A stretch of DNA of 29,005 nt from NCBI GenBank assembly GCA_007123065.1, contig SKSI01000094.1:1-29005 (forward strand). Reading direction: 5' to 3'. Below are positions 8,323 through 15,948 of the stretch, in pieces (the first letter of the stretch is position 1; each line of letters starts with the position of its first letter). The position numbers were made by a program, and so were the translations under genes. The notes under the pieces are model-generated. The model was not told the origin of the DNA, made no database searches, and saw nothing but the letters and a program-made list of their open reading frames with translations. The stretch is from Bacteroidales bacterium. Lineage in GTDB: Bacteria; Bacteroidota; Bacteroidia; Bacteroidales; UBA7960.

Positions 8323-8357
8323 GATTAGCGATTACCGATTGACGATTTTCGATTCAA
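8323..8357. repeat. Five tandem GATTnnn heptamers
   Basis: Directly after the rsgA stop, GATT recurs exactly every seven bases five times (at 8323, 8330, 8337, 8344, 8351), with the other three bases varying. It fills most of the 62-base rsgA-dtd gap. Confidence 0.75.
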
Positions 8358-8382
8358 AAAATCAAACATCTAACTTCCAAAT

Positions 8383-8835
8383 ATGAGAATAGTCATACAA
8401 AAAGTGGAAAAAGCAGAATTAACCGTTGATGGCAGCCAACATGCATCGATCGAAACAGGTTTATTGGTACTGCTTGGCATTGAAGATGCCGATACGGAGG
8501 AGGACATTGCGTGGCTTACCGGGAAATTATCGCGCTTAAGGGTTTTTGATGATGATAATGGGGTTATGAACCACTCCATTCAGGATGTGGGAGGTGAACT
8601 GATGGTTGTCAGTCAGTTTACCCTGCATGCAAGCACAAAAAAGGGAAACAGGCCCTCTTACATTCGCGCCGCCAAACCGGATCATGCAGTCCCTCTCTAC
8701 GAAACCTTTATTAAGCAACTTGAAACAGAAAGCAATTGCCGGGTTGCTTCAGGTATATTTGGCGCCTACATGAAGGTGATGCTGGTCAACGACGGACCGG
8801 CAACCATCATAATCGACAGTAAGAACAAGGAATAG
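8383..8835 (+). CDS. dtd: D-aminoacyl-tRNA deacylase
   Basis: The 150-residue protein hydrolyses D-amino acids (and Gly) mischarged on tRNA. Length is standard. The active-site SQFT motif is at 77-80, and the cross-subunit Gly-cisPro dipeptide is in NDGPAT (136-141), where most relatives have NDGPVT. The N-terminus MRIVIQKVEKAELTVDG is typical. The gene follows rsgA after 62 bases, filled mostly by a heptamer repeat, and is convergent with fabH. The two are probably co-transcribed. Confidence 0.96.
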   Translation: MRIVIQKVEKAELTVDGSQHASIETGLLVLLGIEDADTEEDIAWLTGKLSRLRVFDDDNGVMNHSIQDVGGELMVVSQFTLHASTKKGNRPSYIRAAKPDHAVPLYETFIKQLETESNCRVASGIFGAYMKVMLVNDGPATIIIDSKNKE

Positions 8836-8861
8836 AAATAGTAACGGGTATGTTAATTAAG

Positions 8862-9851
8862 CTACAAAGCCCATTTTAGCCAGATTGCGCCCCAGGTAAA
8901 TCCACCGCCAAAGGCTGTCAGAATGATGTTGTCGCCTTTATTCAGCTGTTTTTCATAATCCCAGAGGCACAAAGGGATAGTGGCATTGGTGGTATTCCCA
9001 TATTTTTGGATGTTGACCATAACCTTCTCAGAAGGAAGCGCCATTCTCCTGCCGGTAGCTTCAATGATACGCATGTTCGCTTGATGAGGCACCAGCCAGG
9101 AAATATCTTTCGAGGCCAGATTATTTTTTTTCATCAGGTCAAGGGATACATCAGCCATTTTGGTTACAGCAAATTTGAAAACGTGTTGCCCTTCCTGATA
9201 TATATAATGCTCACGTGCATCAATGGTTTCGTAAGTGGCAGGCTTCAGTGATCCCCCGGCTTTCATGTGAAGGTGTACATAACCCGCTCCATCTGTTTCA
9301 AACTTATGATCGATCACGCCCAGATCTTCCTCAGTGGGTTCCAAAAGTACAGCGCTGGCTGCATCTCCGAATAAAACGCAGGTTTGCCTGTCGGTATAAT
9401 CAACAACGGAAGATAGCTTATCTGCACCCACAACAACCACTTTTTTGTATTTCCCTGTTTCAACAAAATTGGCAGCTGTAACAAGGGCGTATAAAAAGCC
9501 TGAGCAAGCTGCGTTCATGTCGTAGCTAAATGCATTCTTGATTCCTACTTTATGACTGATCAGGTTGGCTGTAGCCGGAAACATCATGTCAGGTGTAACA
9601 GTAGCACAAAGAACCATGTCAACTTCTTCCGGTCCAATACCTCTTTTTTCCAATAATCCCCTCACTGCCTCAGCACCCATATCGGAAGTGGCTTTCCCTT
9701 CTCCTTTCAGGATGTGGCGCTCTTTGATGCCTGTGCGTGTCGAAATCCACTCATCTGTTGTATCGACCATTTGCTCCAGTTCAGCATTGGTTAATACATA
9801 TTCAGGAAGATATCCATGTATTGCAGTGATCGCAGCTTTGATTTTAGTCAT
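8862..9851 (-). CDS. fabH: 3-oxoacyl-ACP synthase III (FabH)
   Basis: The 329-residue enzyme starts fatty-acid synthesis by condensing acyl-CoA with malonyl-ACP. The thiolase-fold catalytic triad is present: C116 in NAACSGF, H256 in VPHQAN and N286 in YGNTTNA. It has the expected DEWISTRTGI segment near the N-terminus and FGGGFTWGA at the C-terminus. It is the last gene of the yceD-rpmF-plsX-fabH operon, 19 bases after plsX. This order is widely conserved in bacteria and couples ribosome and lipid synthesis. Many Bacteroidota carry several FabH copies; the operon position marks this as the housekeeping one. Confidence 0.96.
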   Translation of the reverse strand: MTKIKAAITAIHGYLPEYVLTNAELEQMVDTTDEWISTRTGIKERHILKGEGKATSDMGAEAVRGLLEKRGIGPEEVDMVLCATVTPDMMFPATANLISHKVGIKNAFSYDMNAACSGFLYALVTAANFVETGKYKKVVVVGADKLSSVVDYTDRQTCVLFGDAASAVLLEPTEEDLGVIDHKFETDGAGYVHLHMKAGGSLKPATYETIDAREHYIYQEGQHVFKFAVTKMADVSLDLMKKNNLASKDISWLVPHQANMRIIEATGRRMALPSEKVMVNIQKYGNTTNATIPLCLWDYEKQLNKGDNIILTAFGGGFTWGAIWLKWAL

Positions 9852-9870
9852 GATAAAAAATATTTAATAA

Positions 9871-10851
9871 TTATTCAGCCTCTCCGTTTAAGAAAAACCT
9901 ACCCTGGGTGTATTTTTCCATAGCTTCACATATTTGTTCAGAAATTCGCGCTTCAAATACCTGTTTGCTATGGAGTATCATATTTTTGATGGCTTTATCG
10001 TTTGAAATGCCATGTCCTATCAAAACGGTTCCGTTTACACCAAGGATCGGGGTACCACCATAATTTTCGTAATTAAAACGATCAAAGAAATCATCATGGA
10101 TTCCGCGTTTCACAATCTGGTGATACATGGCTTCCATATTCTTCAGGACGATGTTGCCGGTAAATCCGTCGCAGACCACCACATCCGCTTTGTCTCCAAA
10201 GAAATCGCGGCTTTCAATATTGCCGATAAAATTAAAATCTGAGCTGTCTTTCATCAGGCGATAGGTGGACTGGCTCAGAAGGTTTCCTTTGTCTTCCTCT
10301 TCCCCGATATTCAGCAGGCCAATTTTGGGATGATCGATACCATATACATGCCGGGCATAAATAGAACCCAGAAGACCAAACTGATAAAGCACGTCGGGTT
10401 TGCTGTCGGGATTGGTGCCTACATCAATGAGTAAGCCAACTCCTCCATTCTCTTTGGGAATCACGGTGGTTGTAGCCGGTCTGATAATGCCCTGTATGGC
10501 ATTTACACTATAGATGGAGCCAACAAGCATTGACCCGGTGTTTCCGGCACTTGCAAAAGAGTCAATTTTGCCTGTTTTCAACAGTTTGAAGCCGATGGCA
10601 ATGCTTGATTCCGGTTTACGCACAAATGCTTTAGTGGGAGACTCCCCCATTTCAATGTGCTGTGGGGCGTGAATGATATCAAAATTATCCTGACTGACAG
10701 AAAGTGACTCCAGTTTATCCAGGATCACCTGCTTGTCTCCAATAAGCACGATACGATCGTTGCCGGAAATTTCTTTTGTGGCGAGAATGGCGCCGGAAAT
10801 GGTTGCATCCGGTGCATAATCACCACCCATCACATCAAAACCAATATTCAT
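9871..10851 (-). CDS. plsX: Phosphate acyltransferase PlsX
   Basis: PlsX makes acyl-phosphate from acyl-ACP, the donor for glycerol-3-phosphate acylation by PlsY. The family N-terminus is MNIGFDVMGGDYAPDA, so I place the start at the ATG at 10851. An in-frame ATG at 10887 would add 12 residues with no family counterpart. Other family blocks are GEEDKGN and VVCDGFTGNIVLK. Length from the chosen start is 326, within the usual 320-350. It is co-transcribed with rpmF upstream and fabH downstream. Confidence 0.95.
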   Translation of the reverse strand: MNIGFDVMGGDYAPDATISGAILATKEISGNDRIVLIGDKQVILDKLESLSVSQDNFDIIHAPQHIEMGESPTKAFVRKPESSIAIGFKLLKTGKIDSFASAGNTGSMLVGSIYSVNAIQGIIRPATTTVIPKENGGVGLLIDVGTNPDSKPDVLYQFGLLGSIYARHVYGIDHPKIGLLNIGEEEDKGNLLSQSTYRLMKDSSDFNFIGNIESRDFFGDKADVVVCDGFTGNIVLKNMEAMYHQIVKRGIHDDFFDRFNYENYGGTPILGVNGTVLIGHGISNDKAIKNMILHSKQVFEARISEQICEAMEKYTQGRFFLNGEAE

Positions 10852-10893
10852 TGCGTATGTGTTGGTGGGCAAATAGGAAAATTGCAATCAAGT

Positions 10894-11079
10894 TTAAACA
10901 GCGGCAGACTTTTCAATGGCCATTTTCCCGCGATAGAAACCGCATTCAGGACAAATCCTGTGCATAAGCCTTGCAGCTCCGCAGTTGGAGCAAACGGTCA
11001 GTGAGGGCTCGACAGCTTTGTAATGTGTACGCCGTTTATCCCTGCGTGTTTTTGAAATTTTACTTTTTGGATGTGCCAT
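10894..11079 (-). CDS. rpmF: 50S ribosomal protein L32
   Basis: The 61-residue basic protein begins MAHPKSKISKTRRDKRRTHY, the L32 signature. It retains the full zinc ribbon C30, C33, C43 and C46 (CSNC ... CPEC), so it is the zinc-bound form rather than the zinc-independent paralogue used in zinc starvation. It lies between yceD and plsX, as in most bacteria. Confidence 0.98.
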   Translation of the reverse strand: MAHPKSKISKTRRDKRRTHYKAVEPSLTVCSNCGAARLMHRICPECGFYRGKMAIEKSAAV

Positions 11080-11104
11080 AGCAATGATTTGTTATGATTG
11101 TTAC

Positions 11105-11659
11105 TTAATTATCTTTTTTATCAAATTGAAGGGATTTCAGAGCATCCCAGGCTGATGAACCTGTACGTTCAGCAAGACCGGGCTTGCTGCCGTCCGAACT
11201 ATGCTTTTTAACCTTTTTCAACATTTCGCTGTTGCAAGCAGACGCGCCGGATTCATCCAAAGGGTGGGCACGTTGAATGGGCAATGCCAGGTGAAGGTAT
11301 TCGAAGACATATTGCGAAACATCAAAATGAGATTCGCCGTAAGGGATGATCACTATGTCCTCACTCTGCTCCCTGTAAGCCTCACCATACTTCACGATGA
11401 TTTGTTGTTCCTGATCCACATACTGTTTATATTGATCAAGACAACGGTCACAATCAAGCTTTACCCAGCCGGTAAAAGCGAACTGAAATACCAGCATATT
11501 TTCATCCTTCTCCATCAAAAGATCCAGATGCACATCGCATTCCAGGATCTCCGACTGCTCAAAACGTTCGAAGAAGGGCTGCCTGACATCAAATGAAAAG
11601 TGGTGATGTCCAATGGCCAGTCCGCTGAAACCTATCTTGTATTCATGCAATACGTCCAA
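11105..11659 (-). CDS. yceD: YceD-family (DUF177) protein
   Basis: The 184-residue protein has the DUF177 hallmark CDRC pair (C70, C73), a third family cysteine near 142, and a conserved C-terminal WDALKSLQF. YceD is linked to 23S rRNA and L32 accumulation and nearly always precedes rpmF, as here (25 bases). The start is a TTG at 11659: it gives the family N-terminus (MDVLHEYKIGFSGL), and no ATG occurs in the first 48 residues. A TAnnTTTG box is 25 bases upstream. It heads the yceD-rpmF-plsX-fabH operon. Confidence 0.92.
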   Translation of the reverse strand: MDVLHEYKIGFSGLAIGHHHFSFDVRQPFFERFEQSEILECDVHLDLLMEKDENMLVFQFAFTGWVKLDCDRCLDQYKQYVDQEQQIIVKYGEAYREQSEDIVIIPYGESHFDVSQYVFEYLHLALPIQRAHPLDESGASACNSEMLKKVKKHSSDGSKPGLAERTGSSAWDALKSLQFDKKDN

Positions 11660-11684
11660 AACAACTCCTTATTTTAAAAGTCTG

Positions 11685-11692
11685 CAAAGATA
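11685..11692 (-). promoter_or_regulatory. -7 promoter box for yceD-rpmF-plsX-fabH
   Basis: On the minus strand this reads TATCTTTG followed by C, a full TAnnTTTG match, 25 bases before the TTG start at 11659. It supports that TTG as the true start. The -33 region is T-rich but has no clean TTTG at 19-21 bases. Confidence 0.45.
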
Positions 11693-11710
11693 TAACGATT
11701 GTACGAAATA

Positions 11711-11733
11711 AAAAAGCTATTTAAAGGCTTTTT
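11711..11733 (-). terminator. Weak terminator overlapping the oxidoreductase stop codon
   Basis: A 7-bp stem (arms 11711-11717 and 11727-11733) of AAAAAGC against GCTTTTT has a 9-base loop and includes the last codons and TAG of the 1076-residue gene. It is mostly A-U, and the U run is part of the stem, so strength is doubtful. Confidence 0.3.
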
Positions 11734-14700
11734 CAAGAAGGGCATCTCCTTCGAGCTGAAGACGGTGGAAGTATTCGGGTACTGGTTTCCCTGTGAGTCT
11801 GTTTACATAAAGCTTTGCCAGATATTGGGCAAGCATGAATCCTTGTCCTCGCAAGCCCAGAAATAATCCCTTATCAACATCAACGATCATGCGTGGTTCA
11901 ATATAATATCCGGCCCACAGAGCCTGAAAACCAACTGCAGATATTTCAGGAATCCAGTCGATAAATGTCTCTGAAACAATCTCAGCAAAATCTCTGGAAT
12001 TGATCTTGACGTCTTTATCTGTTTCCAGGGGTTCCACCATTGGAGAAGCACATCCAATGATTTGACCGGTATCTCCAAGTTGCTGACCATATACCGCGGT
12101 AAAGCCTTTATATGGCCTCCTGTCGATAAGCATATCCAGGGGGTTGCCATCAACGCCCAGCATAGGAAGGCGGCGTGTTATAAAAGCCTGGTGTTTTACA
12201 GGGTACAAGCCTGTTTCGATATCAAGCATCCGGGCAAAGCGGGCTCCTTCATCACCAAGCGCGTTAATAAACAAAGGCGTATGATATTCAACATATTCAC
12301 CATCATCATTACGTACAATTGCGATGTGGTTCGCTCCGTTTTTTGACACCTCGATGAGTCTTGTGTTCTCCAGTATAGTTCCACCGGCATTATTCCCCAG
12401 CCGGCGTAAACCTTCAATCACCTTTCCGGGTGTTGCCTGCCAGCATTCACTCGTTTTCAACGCAGCCAGGTATTTGTTGTTGGTAGTGTTAAAATAGGGA
12501 GATATCTCCGACTTAAACCCTGCCGGTTCGATAATACGTGCCTTTTGCCAGGCCATCGACTCCTCAAGTGCTTGAACCATGGCTTCATCATGAGCAAAAG
12601 TCACATAGTTGATCAACCGGAAATCAATATTTGCTTTTTGTTGTAGCTCTTCAAACATTTCCAGATTGTGACGGGCAATGTCTGTTAACTCAGGAAGGCT
12701 AAATACAGGTCTGCCCCCTGCAATGTTGCGCCACGAACTGCCATATCCGTAATTGATCATCACCGGCTCATAACCCTGCTCTGCCAAAAACCGGAACAGT
12801 GCGCTGCCACCAATACCACCCCCGGCAACAAGTGCTTTAGTTTTGATGACTTTACGCGATACATGGTGCGCATTTGTAACAATCAGATCTTTTGTTTGCG
12901 GCGGGTACATTTCACCGATGGTGATCTGGTTTGACATCGGGGCACGCGGTGTAGAGCCACCGATCAGCCGGATACCTTTGGGACGCAAATTCATGCGCAA
13001 TCGCTGTATGCAGCGTTTGCCACGACAGGGTCCCATTCCAAGATGTGTCGTATGCTTGATCTCTTCTACGGAGATAAACTTGCGGTCGCCAATGACTTCC
13101 AATACATCATCAAAAGCAACATCATCACAATGACACATGAAAAAGGAATGATCCCGCTTTTCTTCATACCTCTTCAGAGCTAACGGTTCAGGATAATCTC
13201 TTTTGATAACAAATCCCCGCACACGGATTTGTTTTTCGCGATCCATTTCCGCTCCCTCTACCCGGGCGATGTGTGTCAGATTGGGCTTACGCAGAACCCT
13301 GCGGATCACTCCTTCACCGAGAATGTTTGCGTCATTATCAACCAGATAAACCTCCTCACCTGCCTCCATGTCAAATTCAATCGGCAGGAAATAGATGTTT
13401 TTATTCAGATTGTAGCCAAAAATAGCGAGTCCCGGACATTGATACACACAGTCCATGCACCCAACACATTTTTCAAAATCTATCTCAGGCACTGTGCTCG
13501 TGGAGGACTTGGTAATGGCGCCATACCTGCAGGCAAAAGCACAGGGGTTGCAGGCAAACCCATAAAGGCAGTCAATGAGCACAAACGGTTTGTTCATCCT
13601 TTCGGCATCCGGCATGGATGGTTCATCGATTGCTTTAACAGGGTGCTGTTGTGAGTCAATATATTCTTTGGAAACCTGCAGGTATTCATCATAGCTGAAA
13701 CGCTGTTTCATATTGTCGAGGATCTCATAGGCCACCTGTTTTCCTCTGAGCACGGCACTTGTACCTTCACCAATACGGATTGCATCACCGGCCCCGTGAC
13801 AGTTGCGTCCAAACATTTCGCGTCCTTTCTCGAGCAGCACATCATCGGGCATCAAACCGGTACATATATTAATGGCATCAATGCCGTCAATCACTTTTTC
13901 TGTTCCTTCGATCACTTTGAAGTTTTCGGCCTCGGCAACAACAGCACCGGAAACCCCATCCCCGTTGTCGTTGGGAATGGCTTCAAGAATCATATGATTG
14001 AGCAGTATTGGAATACCCAGACGCCTGACCCGGTTTGCCTGAACGGGGAAACCACCTTCTGTCGGCATTGCCTCCAGAATGGCCTTAACACGTGCACCTG
14101 CCTGGGTCAGCTGATAACTGGTCAGGTATCCGATGTTACCGGCACCAACAGTCAAAATATTTTTACCGAGCAACGTGAGTTCGGTATTCATCATTTTCTG
14201 GATCACTGCGGCAGTGTAAACACCGGGAAGGTCATCATTATGAAATGTGGGAAGAAATGGAACGGCCCCGGTTGCCACGACAAAGTGTTGACAATCGATA
14301 TAAAAGATTTCATTCGTTAGAAAATTCTTGGCGGCCACCCTATTGCCTTCAAAAACATCCCACACAGTGCAATTTAGCATAATACCAGAATGATCATCGC
14401 CGGCAAGAATCCTGGAAATCTCAAAGCCACGCATCCCGCCATATTTTTTTTCTTTCTCAAAAAAGAAAAACTGATGGGTCTGCATATTAAACTGCCCCCC
14501 AATTTCAGCATTGCTATCTACCACAATATTGCTGATGCCGTGCTGATTCAGTATCTCGCGCGTTGCAAGTCCGGCAGGCCCGGCTCCAACAATTACAGCC
14601 TGCGTTTTATATACCTGGATCCCTCCGCTTTTTTTAAAGGTAGTGGGTTTTGCCACATAGTCGGCAGGAATTTCCGCGACCTCACTAACGCCATTTACCG

Positions 14701-14947
14701 GTGTAATACATATCCGTTTCACTTCGCCATCAACCAACATCTCGCACGCGCTACATTTTCCTATGCCGCATTCAAGGCTTCTGCTACGGTTTTTCAAACT
14801 ATGGCTGTGTATGGGAAATCCAGCCTGATGCAAGGCTGCTGCCAGGGTATAACCTTCTTCGCCAGTAATTGATTTGCCCTGATATGTAAATGTATGCTTG
14901 TCTTTTTCAACAACGTTTATAATGGGATGGCTGGAAATTTTGCTCAT
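11717..14947 (-). CDS. Fused multidomain Fe-S flavin amino-acid dehydrogenase-like oxidoreductase
   Basis: The 1076-residue cytosolic protein joins what are usually separate subunits. In order: a [2Fe-2S] domain with C60, C65, C68 and C80 (HcnA/SoxA-like); an NAD(P)/FAD disulfide-oxidoreductase fold with GAGPAGLATR (121-130) and VGAGNIG (267-273), HcnB-like; a two-cluster ferredoxin insert (C460/C466/C469/C473 and C494/C497/C500/C504); a BFD-like [2Fe-2S] domain (C605, C607, C641, C646); then from about 700 a DAO-type FAD oxidoreductase with GGGIGG (709-714), HcnC/ThiO/SoxB-like. In the family, such subunits form dye-linked proline, hydroxyproline, opine or glycine (cyanide-forming) dehydrogenases. 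The DAO part would oxidise the amine and pass electrons along the clusters. The substrate cannot be told from sequence. It is a single-gene unit. All cluster cysteines are present. Confidence 0.88.
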   Translation of the reverse strand: MSKISSHPIINVVEKDKHTFTYQGKSITGEEGYTLAAALHQAGFPIHSHSLKNRSRSLECGIGKCSACEMLVDGEVKRICITPVNGVSEVAEIPADYVAKPTTFKKSGGIQVYKTQAVIVGAGPAGLATREILNQHGISNIVVDSNAEIGGQFNMQTHQFFFFEKEKKYGGMRGFEISRILAGDDHSGIMLNCTVWDVFEGNRVAAKNFLTNEIFYIDCQHFVVATGAVPFLPTFHNDDLPGVYTAAVIQKMMNTELTLLGKNILTVGAGNIGYLTSYQLTQAGARVKAILEAMPTEGGFPVQANRVRRLGIPILLNHMILEAIPNDNGDGVSGAVVAEAENFKVIEGTEKVIDGIDAINICTGLMPDDVLLEKGREMFGRNCHGAGDAIRIGEGTSAVLRGKQVAYEILDNMKQRFSYDEYLQVSKEYIDSQQHPVKAIDEPSMPDAERMNKPFVLIDCLYGFACNPCAFACRYGAITKSSTSTVPEIDFEKCVGCMDCVYQCPGLAIFGYNLNKNIYFLPIEFDMEAGEEVYLVDNDANILGEGVIRRVLRKPNLTHIARVEGAEMDREKQIRVRGFVIKRDYPEPLALKRYEEKRDHSFFMCHCDDVAFDDVLEVIGDRKFISVEEIKHTTHLGMGPCRGKRCIQRLRMNLRPKGIRLIGGSTPRAPMSNQITIGEMYPPQTKDLIVTNAHHVSRKVIKTKALVAGGGIGGSALFRFLAEQGYEPVMINYGYGSSWRNIAGGRPVFSLPELTDIARHNLEMFEELQQKANIDFRLINYVTFAHDEAMVQALEESMAWQKARIIEPAGFKSEISPYFNTTNNKYLAALKTSECWQATPGKVIEGLRRLGNNAGGTILENTRLIEVSKNGANHIAIVRNDDGEYVEYHTPLFINALGDEGARFARMLDIETGLYPVKHQAFITRRLPMLGVDGNPLDMLIDRRPYKGFTAVYGQQLGDTGQIIGCASPMVEPLETDKDVKINSRDFAEIVSETFIDWIPEISAVGFQALWAGYYIEPRMIVDVDKGLFLGLRGQGFMLAQYLAKLYVNRLTGKPVPEYFHRLQLEGDALLEKAFK

Positions 14948-15032
14948 AAAGGCTTTTTTTGTATATTGGGGATGTTGTATGTGACAACATTGCCCAATTT
15001 GAAACTGAATTATATCATATCGTTAGCAGCTA

Positions 15033-15040
15033 CAAAGTTA
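15033..15040 (-). promoter_or_regulatory. -7 promoter box for the fused oxidoreductase
   Basis: On the minus strand this reads TAACTTTG, a full TAnnTTTG match, 85 bases before the ATG. A TTTG (15064-15067) lies 23 bases upstream of it, slightly wider than the usual 19-21 spacing. Confidence 0.4.
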
Positions 15041-15185
15041 AGGATTTAGTTTTTTCAGAACAGCAAAAAAAATATATTTTTAATGAATTGTGAAAAAATT
15101 AACGAACGACTTATTTTACTGTTTTACTGTCACTTAAAAACAATGATAACCAAATTTATAATCAACAATTAACAATTAATAATTG

Positions 15186-15938
15186 ATGAAAAAGTACATT
15201 ACCATTATTTCGGTATTTGCCTTAATTGGCATTGCTGCGTTGCTTTTCAGGGTTGGGTCTCGCAGCGTGACACCCGCAAGCAGCAGCAACAATACACCTG
15301 TTATGGAGAATAATCTTAATATGGCACCTCAAAGCGCTGGAGACATGATTGATTTACCGGAAATTATTACAGACGGGAACATAAGCTTGGAGCAGGCTCT
15401 CCGTTTGCGACGTTCGATCCGCAGCTATTCAGATGAAGCATTAACACTTGGGGATCTGGGACAGCTCTTATGGTCGGCACAGGGGATCACCGGAGACCGT
15501 GGATTTCGGACAGCACCATCGGCAGGTGCAACCTTTCCTCTGGAAATGTTTGCAGTGGCAAACAACGTGGAGGGTTTAAACACCGGTATATATCATTATC
15601 ATCCTCATGAGCACCGGCTGGAAATGATAAGGGAGGATGACATTTCGGAAGCCTTATTCCGTGCTTGCCTGAGCCAGTCGATGATTCTGGACGGAGGCGC
15701 AGTGCTGGTTTTTGCCGCGGTATATGAACGTACAACTGACCGTTACGGACAACGCGGGGAACGCTATGTGCTTAATGAAGTGGGACACGCTTCGCAAAAT
15801 GTTCACCTTCAGGCGGCCGCTATGGATCTGGGCACTGTTGTCATTGGTGCTTATCGGGATGAGGAGGTTGAGGATATTTTAAGACTCGGCGACCAATACA
15901 GGGTTCTTTATCTGATGCCGGTAGGGAAAATGCCTTAG
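15186..15938 (+). CDS. Exported SagB/nitroreductase-family protein
   Basis: This 250-residue protein starts MKKYITIISVFALIGIAALLF, a signal peptide or N-terminal anchor, followed by a Ser/Asn-rich linker. A nitroreductase-fold domain runs from about 55 with the SagB-type signature: RRSIRSYSDEAL (75-86), APSAGATFPLE (110-120) and LNEVGHASQNVHLQAAAMDLG (196-216). Family members bind FMN; the true SagB enzymes oxidise azolines in peptide toxins. Here there is no cyclodehydratase or precursor peptide nearby, so a general periplasmic flavin oxidoreductase is more likely. The ATG at 15186 is preferred over the adjacent in-frame TTG at 15183. The gene is convergent with the barrel gene, 10 bases apart. 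Confidence 0.85.
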   Translation: MKKYITIISVFALIGIAALLFRVGSRSVTPASSSNNTPVMENNLNMAPQSAGDMIDLPEIITDGNISLEQALRLRRSIRSYSDEALTLGDLGQLLWSAQGITGDRGFRTAPSAGATFPLEMFAVANNVEGLNTGIYHYHPHEHRLEMIREDDISEALFRACLSQSMILDGGAVLVFAAVYERTTDRYGQRGERYVLNEVGHASQNVHLQAAAMDLGTVVIGAYRDEEVEDILRLGDQYRVLYLMPVGKMP

Positions 15939-15948
15939 AAAAAGCGGA

